Of a stretch of 64,000 nucleotides of DNA, positions 21,589 to 34,700 are shown piece after piece (within the stretch, counting starts at the first letter, position 1; each line of letters opens with the position of its first letter). Origin of the DNA: Marsupella aquatica. Its lineage: Eukaryota > Marchantiophyta. The notes under the pieces were generated by a model. The model did not search any database. It saw only the letters and a list, made by a program, of their open reading frames with translations, and was not told the origin of the DNA. The stretch is taken from assembly GCA_973895155.1 (NCBI GenBank), contig OZ316892.1:29016001-29080000 (forward strand), in the 5' to 3' direction. The translations under genes were made by a program, and so were the position numbers.

Positions 21589-24509
21589 TGGTTGCATCCA
21601 AACTGCATTTCACATCTTTGTAGAACTCGTTGTCCTTCACTGCTTTTATGTATTGTTCTTTCATCCAAGACTCAAGGAAAAACTCTTGACAATTTAATCT
21701 TGTGTTCACCGCTTCTTTATTCTTATTACGCTTTGACATTGAGCAGACAAAAACTAAATGATGGTTTTCATATATTTTCTGAGGCCAGAATTTACAAATT
21801 TCTTTAACTTGTGGTCAGCTGTAACACCATTGAGAACTCATTTTCCAGTGACAACTCTAATCTCAATTTAGAAATATGCACATAGAGATAACACTAAGGA
21901 TATCTAATCATAATATCTTGTACCATTAAGCACAATTCATAGAATAAAACAGCACGATGAAACTCAAGAGTGATGTAATATAATAATAGTGATATGCCCA
22001 CAGAGACAACACTAAGGATGTTGATCGACAAAATGATATGAAATCTAGTCATAATATATTTTACCATTGAACGCAATTCATAGAATAAACAAGCACAATC
22101 AAACTCAAGAGTGTTGTAATATAATAATAGTGATATGCACACAACTTAGACAACACTAAGGATGTTGATTGACAAAATGATATCTAATCATAACATCTTT
22201 TACCTTTGAGCCCAATTCATAGAATAAACAAGCACAATCAAACTCAAGAGTGCTATAATATAATAATAGTGATATAGCATGTTCATCCTAGAACATGTCT
22301 TTTTCTTGTAGTGATATGTAATTCATATAATTTACTTATGATAAAAGAATACGATAGATGTAAAGTCTATGCCAAGAAAATAATATCTGTCAATTAAGGG
22401 TGAATGAGATAATACAAAAGACCATAAGTACATATGCAAAGAAAAACACATAATGACCTTGAAAGTACAAAGGTACTGAATAGTTGTGCACATAAGATAC
22501 AATTTATTAATTGCTTCTAGATAATGATAGTTAACTCAATTAATAAAACCATAAATTTTGTAAAGGAAACCATGAGAGTAAGTAAGTATGCCAGATGTGC
22601 ACCTTGTTCTACATCATTTCTCTCACTCTCACGAGAAAAAATAGAATTCACTAAGGAGTGATTGAAAAGAAAAGATTAAAGATTTATGAGGGAAGCCAAA
22701 ATAAATTCAAAATACTCAAGTTAATTAAAATTAAAAGGGGTTTAAAAGTTAATTAAAAATGTAATTAATACATGATTCACCTTGTTAAGGCACATTAAAT
22801 CAAAATACTGGACAAAAAATCTGAATAAGACAAATCATGAAAGTTGGATTCATCATATAGCACGCTCATCTCGACCAGTTCATCGAATGGCCACACAAGG
22901 CCGGACATGGCTTGTAGACTTTGGTAAAATGCATGTGTTTGCAATGCATGTTTGCCCAATAACGATTATATCCTTAAATTCAAGGTAGAGATTGATTACT
23001 TATTGGCTAGGGAAAAACCCAGATTTGGCATTGATGGAAATCATAACAAGACCCCCACTTGTGTATACCAAGTAGCCCCTTGGCTGGTTTTTTCTTGGGG
23101 CCCTTTCCCCTCTTTTCCTCCCCTTCGTTGGGTTGCTTTGCCTTTGGGATCTTGTCTCCCGTTTGGCTTTTTGCCCTTGAATGGGCAGTGTGATATATAT
23201 ACCTCCATCCCAACCACTACTTGCACCCGCATCAAGTCAAACTTTTCAGTTACATGGTCCCCATTGATCAAATGTTTGTCCCTCAGGTTAACCACCCTTG
23301 TGGATTCAGCCTGTCACCTCCTCAAGGCCAAGCATGAGTTACACTATATGTTTTCAAGTACTATTTGTGCATCCTTTGCTAGTGAGGGAAAAATGATGTA
23401 AATTGCAAAGGATGCACAAATAGACATACTGCTGAAACTTTCTAATCAAATAAATATCTTCTCATAGGGCAGAATGTTTAAAGAGAAAAAGCTAATACAA
23501 TTAACTATGTACACACTTATAATAGAAAATGATTCAAAGGATTGGAAGTACCAAATAGGTTTCATGTAGTTCACCCATTTGACATGCAGCCCATCCGCAA
23601 CTTGCTTGCATTTCATGAAACTCTTCATAACCCCTCATTGAGAGTCTTCCTTTGTATTTCACTGAAAAATGGGCCAAAACCACCTCGCTAGCTTGGCCAT
23701 GGGACTCCCCTGAGTTGAATCTGTGTTTATTTGCATAGACCAAGGCTGTTGCTCCTCCTCAGTGTAGTTTTTCAATATTCACCCATTGGGTTTGCACTCA
23801 ATAAGCCATCCCCTCACAAGGGGCCTTGGCCTCTACCACCCCCCCAGGGGATGGTACCCAATACATTTCTTCTTGGCATTTAGTTTGTCTTTTTCCACAA
23901 GTTGACCCAGAAATGGACCTTTGAAAGAGTCATGGAGTTCCTCTTGCAAAAATGATTAAATGCGAGGTGTTCCAGTAAAGAACATTCCCCTCAAGTTGGA
24001 AAAGAAATTGTGGATATGATATACTATGCCATGCTGTTTATCCCCTTGTCGAGCCAACATGTATTAACTAAAACATACTTGAAAGCATAGGTTCTTGTGT
24101 TAGGTAAGGCTCTCCATTGAAGACATTGTTTCCCCCATAGGGTTAACCTAGTGTATTCTAAAAGATATTGCATATGATCTTGCTGTAATTAAAATACTCC
24201 TATTTCATAACATAGTATTTTAATTATAAAATTTAAATAACCAAGTTTATTAATAAAGCGTACAAAATAAATAACATTCTCTGTTTTTGTACTGTGAACA
24301 CCTTATTTACTATTCTTTGTAAAACTTTGGTCAAAATAGTATGGAAATATAGAATTTGGATAGCAAGTGATTCCAAGCATTTTGTAGTTCAATCTAACAG
24401 TTTTAACAATATAATCGTGATTGAAAGCTACTCTTCAGCACCTAGTGTCTAGAGTAAAGACTCTAGACCATGACTCTCGGGGCTCGCTGGGAATAACTGA
24501 AATTGGGGG
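21589..24509. other. AT-rich gene-free stretch
   Basis: Contains a three-copy tandem repeat (separate entry) and a tail-like repeat at 23085-23205. Open frames here are short and lack family signs. Confidence 0.5.
21889..22276. repeat. Three-copy tandem repeat, 120-140 bp units
   Basis: Units start near 21889, 22008 and 22150. Each runs AACACTAAGGATgTTGAT, then AATCATAATAT, CAATTCATAGAATAAA, CTCAAGAGTG and TAATATAATAATAGTGATAT. Copies differ by small indels. Confidence 0.85.
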
Positions 24510-24852
24510 TGTTAGGTATTTACTCAAGGTCTAGGGTTACGACATGTAACCGTAGTTAGACTAACCGTAGTCGGAGATGTGGTTAGGTTAACTAGGATGC
24601 ACACTATATGCCAAGCGGTGTTTGCTTGGATAAGTGGAACTTAGGCTCATTGTTACGGAGTCACTTGAGAGATGAGAAGAGCTTACACTGTGAAGACTTG
24701 GTATGGCCGACGGGCTTAGAGTTCAGAAAAGCTCTCTTATGTGTTCCCGTGGACGTAGCCTCGAGGAGGTGAACCACGTATCTCTTGTGTCGACTACTTG
24801 CACGTTGGATGTGTCATGTGCTTACCGTTGCAATTGTCATCTATGCTCAACA
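24510..24852 (+). mobile_element. Solo LTR of a related Copia family
   Basis: 343 bp from TGTTAGGTATTTAC to CATCTATGCTCAACA, flanked on both sides by GGGGG (24505-24509 and 24853-24857), a 5-bp target duplication. It is the reverse complement, with divergence, of the 475-bp LTR of the complete Copia element. It lacks the 18-bp tandem array. It arose by recombination between the two LTRs of an earlier insertion. Confidence 0.88.
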
Positions 24853-24857
24853 GGGGG

Positions 24858-27800
24858 TGTGGGTGGAAAATGAGGATGGGGCAGAGTATGTAAGGAGGGC
24901 TTGAATGTACTCAGGTCTATCACTTAGGCCAGTATGAAATGAAACAAGTACTGCTGTAAATAGAAGTGACACTAGAAACCTTCCCTTCAAATATAGGGCC
25001 TCAAAGATATGCAGCGTGGAGAAAGTAAGGTGATGGTTCCTTGAATACCTTTTTTAGCTTTGGTTGAACAATATTGGAGGTTTTGAAGCTGTTCTATTGT
25101 TTAGTTCTACTGTTTAGACTGATAGTTTTCCTATCAAGGAATCACTGTATGGGATCCTGCCGGCCCTTGATCAGTGGTGGTCTATGGGGGTGTGCTGCTC
25201 CTAATGTAGTATCCAAATTTCTTGTCTGGCTGCCTTTTCTGAGGCTCAGCTTTTCACCTAGTTTCGGCTTCACTGGTCCCGGCACATCTACCTTTAGTCC
25301 CATGGGTTGGCGCTCTCTTTTGAGGCCATGTACGCTAACTAAATGAATGGAATTCTTTTGGTTTTTCAAGGGAAAAAAAAACAATATTGGAAAAGACGAA
25401 TTTGCAATAGGGGAATGTACGTCCGGAAGTCATCCATGTGCAAAACAATTAGGTACACGCTAGCTTCTTTTTCTCTAGCCCGGACTTCTCTCTCCTTTTT
25501 GACGTGCATGTCCTCAATTTCAGAAAGAGCTAGTTACACATGAAGAAAATGAGAACCGGAATCCTCGAAGATTATGGTTGCAAACCTGTAGTCGAATCAG
25601 AGTTGCATAATTGCAAAATAAGTGCAGAGGGAGGAGGGCATTCTCCCGAATAATGCCCGAGGTGCTCCCTATGTTGTGAGATGCCCAACAAATCATGGTG
25701 ATTGAGTATGTGACTCTTTTTCAATCCGTACTCCACTCTCCCATAGCTCAGCTCTACGAAGACTATCCAAGTCGTTCTCATCTTCTATCTCTTACCATCA
25801 ATGGAGAAAATAGTCTAGGATCAGAACGTTAAAGACATTTTTTTGAAAGCATCCGGCAGATGTGACTTTAACAAATTTATCTAAAGCAAGGAATATGGCA
25901 GTGGAAGAAAGAAGACAGGAAGATCTCAAGCAGGGTGATCTGCGCACTTTGACAGTTCTCAATCAATTGTCAACATCAAATTGCGTGTGGCTAAAAGCGG
26001 GCGGATCTTATCACGTTACTTCCGTGATAAATTCGCCACTTTTGGGGTGCGTTAAATGCTGTGAGGTAGAACTTCTGGTGGAAAATCTGGTTGTGAATAC
26101 TGCTGAGTTACTTGTGTGTGCAATTTACTGTGAATTGACTTGTAATTGAGACTTTATGTACAATGTTTTGTGTTTGCGTGCTTTTCCGCATATAACTGTG
26201 GTTGCCACTTTTGGTGCTTTTTGCTCGTGGAGCACTACGAAACTGGTACAGAGAGATAATTACGAAACCTTGACGGAGTCGAATGAGCAAATTGTCCCAG
26301 TCACGCCGCTCTAAGTTTAGCGTCCACGAGTGCAAGCCCAGCTCTGTAGTATAGATGTCAGTGTACTCGTCTCTGGTCTCCCTGGAATTGCTTGGCCGGC
26401 GGAATGGCTTCCCCAATCGTCGATGTTCTTGATGGGCCTTGTGCGGGCTTCTCTTAACCATAGGATCGAATTGAATTTGGTTCTTTAGATTGAAGAACCA
26501 CCAGGGATAACAACGGAGTGACCACGACCAGTGGAGGGCTCACAACTATAGTACCGTAATGCCTGAGCTCCTGACTTCGTGGCACATTTCCAGCTCTTTC
26601 GGCAAATCTTTGTGTTTAAGGGTCGTCCATTGGAGGCCAGGATTCTCTTCGGGGTCTGGTTGAATGCTTCTTGGGCATGTAATAGTACCTAATATGCAAT
26701 TTGCATTTCAAGGTTCTCACAAATAGTGCTCCAGTACGTGGTTATTCCATCGATCTTAATGAATAACAATTGAATCTTACAGTAAGAAACTTGCTCAGTA
26801 GTCGTAGTGGGCTGGTTCACCCACATTTAATATTACTAGCAGAAGCTCTGTGTCTGTCATCTATGTCCTCTTGGCCCTTGGGGTGGACTGGCTCACCCAC
26901 ATTTAATTTTTCTAGCAGAAGCTCTGTTTGTCTATTTATCAATAGTCCTCTTTGCCCTTGGGCTGGACTGGTTCACCCACCCTATTTGAATATTGCTAGC
27001 AGAAGCTCTGTTTGTCATCTTTCAATATATTGGGTGTGGATTAGGAATAACAGCTCGGGGCCAAATGCTACTATCGAGCACAAAGAGGACAAGAATGACA
27101 AACGGGAAGCTACAGTAATTGTGATGCACTCTAGCGTATATTACGAAGAGACTTGCTTGCTGCACTGTACACTACCCTGTTAGTGTTGGATGTTGGTGTT
27201 GTGGTAAGGACGGAGACTTTGATCTCAACTCAGACTGCCATGAAGGGATTCAATCCTGGGTGAAAGCAATTTCCAGTGTGAAATTCTTCGGGACTCGAAG
27301 AGAGACAACTCGAGCTATATTCCCGCACATTGTAAACCTCCATTTGACCACGGGCTGCGTTTTCGCGTGACATTCTGCTTCGAACTCCATCAGAACACCC
27401 AGACGAGCTTTCCGCCGAGAAAAATATGCAACCACCGTGAAAGATAGCCTGGCTGGAGCCCTGAGTCTTTGAGGTTGAAATTTCTCGCCTCCGCCACCAC
27501 CGATCATGTCCTGAGACTCAAATCAACCTTCACCACCCGAATTTACACCAACCACAAACAACATAAAATTCTAGGGGACTGCAAGATCGGCACTAATCCA
27601 CTGAATGCACTTATCCACCGCGCACTTATGGTGGAGGATTGTATATATGTCACGGCACTCAACAGTTTCCCAGGTTTGACGTGAAAGTCTCTCGTTCGCC
27701 TGTCCCGAATCACAAGGCACACAAGGGCAAGGATGGAGTAATCAGGGCCAGCTTGACGTCACATGAGTACAATACTGTAATTCATTAATTGGCATGATTG

Positions 27801-28504
27801 CAGCATGAGAGGGCTATTGGATTTCGATTGTTGACCAATAACCGTGGTGTGTGACTCTTTAATTTAAGGTGAGATTGAGGTATCATTTATAAAAAAAAAA
27901 TTATTGGAATGCTTGATTTGGCAACGAGTATTATATCAAAAATTCTGCTAACACCTGTTATTGAGTGAGCTAGCAATGCGTTTAATGGACCGAATTGTTG
28001 CTACAGCTGACTGCAAAATTTGATTGGATTGAATTTTAAGTTCAGATGATTTATTTTATGTATATATCATGAGCTTGTTTGACACACTTTGTGTTGCTTG
28101 AGCTGCGAGTCTATTATGGAGAAATTCTTCTTGACAAACTTAACTATGTGATGCGTTCATTCACTCTTGCTCAAACTCTACTACACGCAGTTTCCTTCTC
28201 AAAGAGAATTGGGGGGTAATGTTTGACATGTGGGAATGCACCAAACAAAGATCCCACTGCATGTACTGCTCCTGAAATTACTGTACGGTCCTACTGTCAC
28301 ACGACTTGCATTGACAGTAGCAATTCACCCTCAATGGCAGGAGATGCCATGAAAAACTGCGGCCAAAATCTCTTTACCAGTCAAAGGTGAACTGGGTGGG
28401 AGATGAAAACGACGCATTTCTCCAATAAAACGTGCATGTGCTGTGAAGAGGACACGGTCCCCCTGTTGTATTGTGTCATCTACCACTTTCCATTCATTTG
28501 TTAT
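24858..28504. other. Intergenic region with small repeats
   Basis: Holds a tail-like repeat ending in an A-run at 25080-25380, an inverted repeat TTATCACG/CGTGATAA at 26008-26030, and a three-copy tandem repeat at 26805-27025. An 85-codon minus frame at 27507-27250 and a 117-codon minus frame at 26461-26108 look protein-like in places, but I cannot name or join them. Confidence 0.4.
26805..27025. repeat. Three-copy tandem repeat, about 78 bp
   Basis: Each unit has GGACTGGTTCACCCAC, ATTTAAT, CTAGCAGAAGCTCTG and TGCCCTTGGG-like segments. Units begin near 26808, 26884 and 26962. Confidence 0.8.
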
Positions 28505-28529
28505 TCAGGCACGCGCTTCCTTCAACTTG
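28505..28529 (-). pseudogene. Severed 3' end of the poly(A)-binding-protein gene
   Basis: If the transposon and one TTG copy are removed, the minus strand at 39060-39037 joins 28526 and continues ...AGL-KLKEARA-stop, with the TGA at 28505-28507. Plant poly(A)-binding proteins end in a comparable Leu-rich tail, so these bases are read as the displaced last codons. Confidence 0.55.
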
Positions 28530-29147
28530 CACAACTACATTATCAGGACTTTTTACGTGTTACATGAAGACGTTAAGCCCGACGTCTCCTTGCTGCTAAA
28601 GAAAGGCGACATACTCGACGTGAATGACGGCACGTTTTGTACGAAGTAACAAAGGTTACAGTTTACATCGTCCAAAACTACGTTACATACGTCAGTCCAT
28701 ACTACGTTACATATTAACGTCGTAAATAAAGACGTTATTCTGGACGCAGATTGAACAGGGAAATCAGCTGATAACATCGTTTAAAACGACGTTAATTTCA
28801 GATTACGTAGTTTGTGACTTTGTTAATGATGAGTCTGTCCAGGACGTATGAGTAGTTAGTCGTGTGAGGCTTGGTAAAAATGGTGTTAACGAGAACGTTT
28901 GAAAATAGTACCAAGAATGGAGAGACGTGAATGGAGTGCCGTTTGTGGTAAACATTAATCTTGTATGGAACATCCTTCCAGGCTACCTTAGTTGGGTGGG
29001 CTTTAGGTTTAGGTTCATATACACACGGAATACACATAAATAGACATATGAAGTCCGGAATGCCACTATAAATGGGTGGTGTCAAAAGTTTGTGCCAAAA
29101 ATGTACAAAATGCAGGTGGACGTCCACCTAGTCATGCATGGTATACC

Positions 29148-31320
29148 CTAATGCCGCTGAGAGCGGCTCCTATCACGTCCAGACCTGCGAACAGAAATAC
29201 GTGGCGGTGCCTCCGACTGTTTGCCTCGGGGCCGCAACTCGTACCGAAGTGGATCCTCGTCTGAACTACTTCTACCAGACACCAACTCCACAGCTCCCTT
29301 GCCTCTACTCCTAGGGACTACATCTCTAGTGCCACTGTGTCCCCTAGTGGTATCCCTCTCGACACGGCTCCTCTTCCTCTCTCTATGTCTCTCCCTCCCC
29401 CCCCTCTTCTCTCTCTCTCTCCGTCGTCTATGGCTGGTATGACCCCTATCAGTCTCCACTGGAGGGGAGAGGTTAGAAGATGACCGGCCCTGTGTACCTA
29501 AACTGCCCTCCTGCCCACAGTCTACTAAGGCCTCCTCCTGCGTATCAGGCTCCTCCCCTCCATGATCTGCCTCCTCATCTTCCGCAATGGGTCGTGCCAC
29601 TAACCCCTCTGGAGGACTCCAATCCTCCTGGATATGACATAAGGGATCAGTTTACCTCCTGCAAATAGTGGATGCAAAACCTAGTATAGAAGGAACCTAA
29701 CCTGACCATGTAACTTACCACTGGGTGGTCCTCCGGGACTGAGTCCAGCTTAGCCCATAGGGCCGCCGGGCCATAGCGTTTTGAATAGAGCCGCTCCTGC
29801 TCACTTGGCTCGGCGTTAGCTCCAAACTTGCGTTTCTGCAGGAAATTGGAGAACGTCGTCACCATCGTCGTTAACTACAATGTACCTAACGACGTTTTAT
29901 AATTAACGTCGTCCAAGACAAGGTATATAGTGAAACTTCAATATTAACAATGTAGAAAAGACGTTAATTAAATGTAACGTCGCGAGAGACGACGTTAGGT
30001 AGGATGAACGTATGGGGTCTAGATGTTAAATTTAGAACTTGCGATGTTAGAGGAGAAAAACAACATTAATTCAATGTTCTCACCGCAGCGGCCGAAGCAT
30101 GAACAAGTTGTGCTTTGAAGAGGGTGGGGGACTTACATAGGTTGCAAGGAAGCCTCGCCATCCTCCCTGGCCCCAAAAATTGGTCACATGCAGGCGGCCA
30201 TTTGATTTGCGGGCTGCAGTAGCTTTGTCCCCCATGTGCACTCGCTTGCCTATTGGGGTGTCAGGTGCTGCTTCCAACTCAGCCACGATCAACTTGAAGT
30301 CGGCGTCGCTCATTCCTTCTGGTTTCAGGTATTGCTCTGTCCTTGGGCATCTCATTTTTCGAACCTTGTTTCTCCATCTAAACCTCCGATCTGCAAGGTA
30401 GCCTACGATCTTTTGTCTGATGTGCCTATAGTCTATTTCATGGCCGTTCCTAAACCCAGCTTGCACATCGTTCAGGAGGAGCTGAAACTTCTTTGGGTTC
30501 TGCGCGAGATCCTTCCAAGTTGTCCAACCAGGACAGTGCTTGGCACAACACGTCTGCACTCGATTTGTGAGGGCCTTCTCATCCAGAACATCCGGCCTAG
30601 CATCAAACGCATCCAAGGTGATGGTTGGGAGTTTGTCTCGACTCACAGCAGTAGTTACCGGTCGCGCAGGAGAAGGTTGTCGCTTCTTGTGGGAGTGACG
30701 TTCACGCTGAGGTGAGTACCTCTCTCTTCTGTCTGCCCTTGCATCTCCCTCTGTTCTTCTTCTTTTGTATGTACCTCTACTGTGTGGATCTGCATCTCTA
30801 TACTCCTTCCCTTTCCCCTTCCGTCTTCTCTCATCAAGGCTGCTATTGCTGTTGTGTGTTCTATCACGATGCCTCCTCCGCCTGCGAGAGTCCTGATCAG
30901 GCTGGAATCTGTCATGTGCTACCCGGACCACACTCTTGATTGGGGTCCCACTAGGTGCCTGAGAATCAGGCTGCATTCCATTGAAGGCAGGATCGTCCCA
31001 CCCATCATCTAGTAGGGACGGGAAGGAGTTCAGAGCATCGATCGAAGGCCCCCCATCCTCCCCCAAGAGCGTTGCATTCTCAGTTTCCACATAATCATCA
31101 AGGTAGGAGCATTGGCCTCTATATTTTCCAGGTACTCCAGAAACTGAGACTCCTTGCTTCCTTTTCCTCCCAAGAACTTCCAACTCTAGTTGAAAGCATG
31201 TATCAGCGAATGTGTCGATTGCATAGCTTTACGCACCTTTTCTAACTCCCCTGGATCATCCATAGCCACCAAGTCTGCATCAAAATCTCCACTGGAAGGG
31301 AGATAGCCTGGATGAGCCAT
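29148..31320 (-). CDS. CACTA accessory protein, RS-rich (TNPA-like by position)
   Basis: Four exons join in phase 0: 31320-31237 (28 codons, MAHPGYLPSSG), 31183-30137 (349 codons), 29835-29719 (39 codons) and 29627-29148 (159 codons plus stop), using GTGCGT, GTAAGT and GTAAGT donors. The 575-residue product has an acidic N-terminus, an Arg/Ser/Asp-rich stretch (about residues 125-200), a globular middle with WTTWKDLAQNPKKF and GGWRGFLATY, and a second Arg/Ser-rich end. It is transcribed away from TNP2 from a shared 420-bp region. In En/Spm the second protein (TNPA) binds subterminal repeats; a like role is inferred from position only. I see no stop or shift in it. Confidence 0.75.
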
Positions 31321-31741
31321 AGTCTTTCACTGTTAAGATAGGAGGTCGAGAGGGGGAGAGGGGAAGTGTTGAATGTTGAATGTGAGTCACATTCAAGTCA
31401 CTTCCCGATGTTTTGTTAAAGGAAAACAGCCGTAGCCCACGAACCTTGGAGACCCGCCGTTACCCTAATTTAACGTCATTAATCACAACGTTAACCAAGA
31501 GTGTAGGGTTTAGCGGCGACGTTACATATAATTACGTCATACCTAACGACGTTAACTTATTAAGTACGTCGTACATTATTACGTAAACTAAATTCGGCAA
31601 CCTCCCCACAACCTAAAAAACGACGTTAATTTTAGGGGAACGTCGTGTGGATGGACGTTAGTTTGGTTAACGTAGCGGGATACGTTTATGCTTGGGGTTT
31701 AATATGTTGTGGGGGCCTTTGTAAATTTGATCACAGGGGAC
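31321..31741. promoter_or_regulatory. Bidirectional promoter region of the CACTA element
   Basis: The 421 bp between the divergent start codons contain about nine ACGTC/GACGT-type motifs between 31445 and 31672 (for example GACGTTACAT, ACGACGTTAAC, CGACGTTAATTT). Such motifs fit binding sites for the element's own proteins. Confidence 0.55.
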
Positions 31742-34700
31742 ATGGCAACCTATGCATCGGACCATGATGGGGGCAGGCATCATCGGCACAGATACCATCA
31801 TCATCATAGGGGGACGTATGATGAGTCGGATAGGCGAAGGGATGACTCGTGTGACAATGACGATGAGCATGGCGGTAGTTCTCACCGACATAGACACCAT
31901 CATCGGCATAGGGGGAGTTCAGCTTCATCGGGCCATAGGAGCAATGACGAGCGGCAGAGGAGGAGGGATGACGAGGGAGGGAGGAGGAGGGATGACTCAT
32001 CCTATGAGGACCATGGTGGGGGTACTTACACCCGACGCAAAGATGACCATCATCATAGGGGGAGGGACGACCTGTCGGACCGGGAGAGAGATTACTCACC
32101 AGACATGTATGATCGATCTAGGCGTCACCGATCCAGGCGTCGTCGACGCAGACATGGTTCCGATGGTAGGAGAGGCCGGAGCCCCCATCATGCTGATGGA
32201 TTTGGAGAGGCCATGGCTGCTCTTCAAGGGATTGGGCCAATTCGCAAGATGCCTTGCCCTTGCAGACGATGCAAGGGTGTTGTCTTACACGAGAGGACCA
32301 CTGTCCTTAGCCATTTAGGGATCCATGGTCGTTACACCCCCCCGACCCGAGAGGTAATACAATTTTGTTGGGTATTGCAATTATGATAACATCTCCTTCC
32401 TTGAATTGTTTTTTTATTGTCATATTCTGAACTTGTTTTGGTGAACATGTGGAATAGATTCCTGTTGTAGTGCGATCTTCGCCTGTGGACCGCTTGAGAG
32501 ACATTGCATATCGTGCACTCGCACCACTCGTCCATCCATCCGATTTGCCAGCCACATTGAGGGAGATAGACCGTGTATTTTGGAGGAGGAGGAGAGTGTT
32601 TAGGATGCACCCTATTGAGAGGGGAGTAGTGGTGACCACTAGACCCCGATCGATTGAGTCCCGTCCACCTAGGATTGTTCCGCCCCGATGCCCTTTTCTT
32701 GATGCATCGGTGTCCCGGGCACCAAGACAGTTGCGAGGGAGAGCCTTGGACATCTTAAAGGACTCCTTCCCAGCCCAGTTTGGACTCCATATGGACCTCC
32801 CGCTTTGGGAGCCTATTATAGTTTGGGACCGCCCATGGGTCATCCTCCCCTCCACATTGGGGACTCATGTAGGACTTGGAGTATTTGCTCTTGTGGATAT
32901 CGTGGTCCCTACCGGTTGTGCACCCGATGATTTGCCTCAGTTGTTTCCATTCTATGGGCCCAAGTATTCGGCGGCAAGATGGCGCATCTTGTCCCGACAG
33001 TGCCCAACCTTTAGTCGATATGGCATGTCACTAAAGTTGGACCCTAGGTATGCTCAGATTGATGGTTACCCACCTCGCACAGGGAACTTGGCGGGTTACA
33101 TCAATAGCACTGTTGGTTCTCGGCGTTCAGGGTTTAGGCCAAATGCTGAGTGGCACGAGTTCCATGACCAGAGTCACCCTCGTTTGCCTGTAGCATGCAC
33201 GCATTACATCTTGACACATGCTACCCGCACCATTAGAGCAGGGGAAGAGATTCTCGTAGATTATGATTGGCATTGATGTTTACATGTGTACATGACATAT
33301 TCATTATGGGGTGACCCTTGCATTTTTCATTATTGATGTTTCACTGTAAGCTTTATCACGGAAACCCTTTCTCTAATTGTTATTTGTCATTGCATATTGA
33401 AAACTCTAGGATGGTGTACATATTACTCCCACACCTCACCCATCAATGATGACTACATCAGCCCGTGCCTTTCACGTACGTGCCACCTTACATTTCTCAG
33501 ACGAGGAGGATGCTGAGGGTCAGCCCCTTGACCATGATGAGATGGACGATGAGGATGAGGAGTACCATGATGCATATGATGGAGAGTTGGATGATGATGG
33601 AGAGTTGGATGATGATGTTGACGATGAGGGAGATGAGGGAGATGAGGGAGATGAGGGAGATGACCCTATCCTTGAAGAAGATGCCTTCGCCCACCTTGTT
33701 GACGTTCACTTTGGACCTCATGCATCTGACGCCGAGCACCCTATCATGGAAGTGGATCAAGAAGATTGGGATCACTTGGAGACTAAAGCCAGAACACCAC
33801 TATTTGAGGGATCTCCATCCTCACAGTAAGGTTGTCCTAAAATTATCACAACTCTGGAATTTCATCCAGTGAATATTGGGCAGTCTAAATTGTAGTGCCA
33901 GGCATGCCATCTAGCTACTTGGACTAACTGCAAAAAGTCTGGTGTTTGTGGTTTTGCAAATCCAGGTTGGGTGCAACTTTGTTGATGTTGAATTTGCAAG
34001 GAGTTTTCAATGGTTCGGATTTCCATACAGATGCACTCTTCCAATTGTTCCACGGCAAACTCTTGCCCCAACCAAACACTCTCCCTGGATGTGTGAGGGA
34101 GGCTAAGAAGTTGTTAGCCTCAATTGGATTGGCTTTAGAGACTATCCACATGTGCCCAGGTGGGTGCATCTTGTATAGAGGGGTGTACAAGGATCACACT
34201 CACTGCCCAGAGGAGCACTGTAGGCTTCCACGGTATCGACCAGACACCATTGGAGACAAGATTGCAGAAAAGGTAATGTTTTCCTCAACGCAATGTGAGA
34301 ACAAGAAAGTCCAACTTTTAACGTTGCATTCTTTCAAACAACGTCGTACATGACTATGTAATTGATTACTTTACGTCGTCCATCTCACTTTATGTCTTTC
34401 CACCTGACGTTTTTTTGTTTTTACGTCGTATGGGATGCAGTAACTAACGTCGCATGGTACATTAGGGTATGAAACGTCGTCCTTTACGATGTTAGTTTTA
34501 ATAATACGTAGTGTGGAAGGACGTTTATTGTGATTGTCGTCAAATTGACGACGTTACATTGGATCTGGCAGGTTTTTCGTTATTTCCCAATCACTCCCCG
34601 ACTTCAGCATCTCTACCGACGAAAGCACTTATCCACACTACAGACTTTGGCATGTGGAGAACAAATCCCCACCAGGGATAATGCAATACCACCAAGATAG

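Noticed and set aside
14985-21590. Segmental duplication of 475 bp
   Set aside because: The two copies are LTRs with matching target duplications, primer site and polypurine tract.
26008-26030. Hairpin TTATCACG/CGTGATAA as a terminator or MITE end
   Set aside because: Only a short imperfect stem with no target duplication or flanking copies; could be chance.
31752-32318. Second plus-strand frame of 188 codons and a minus-strand frame of 122 codons over TNP2 exon 1
   Set aside because: They are shadows of the low-complexity His/Arg/Asp-rich exon, whose end carries a recognised CACTA motif in the chosen frame.
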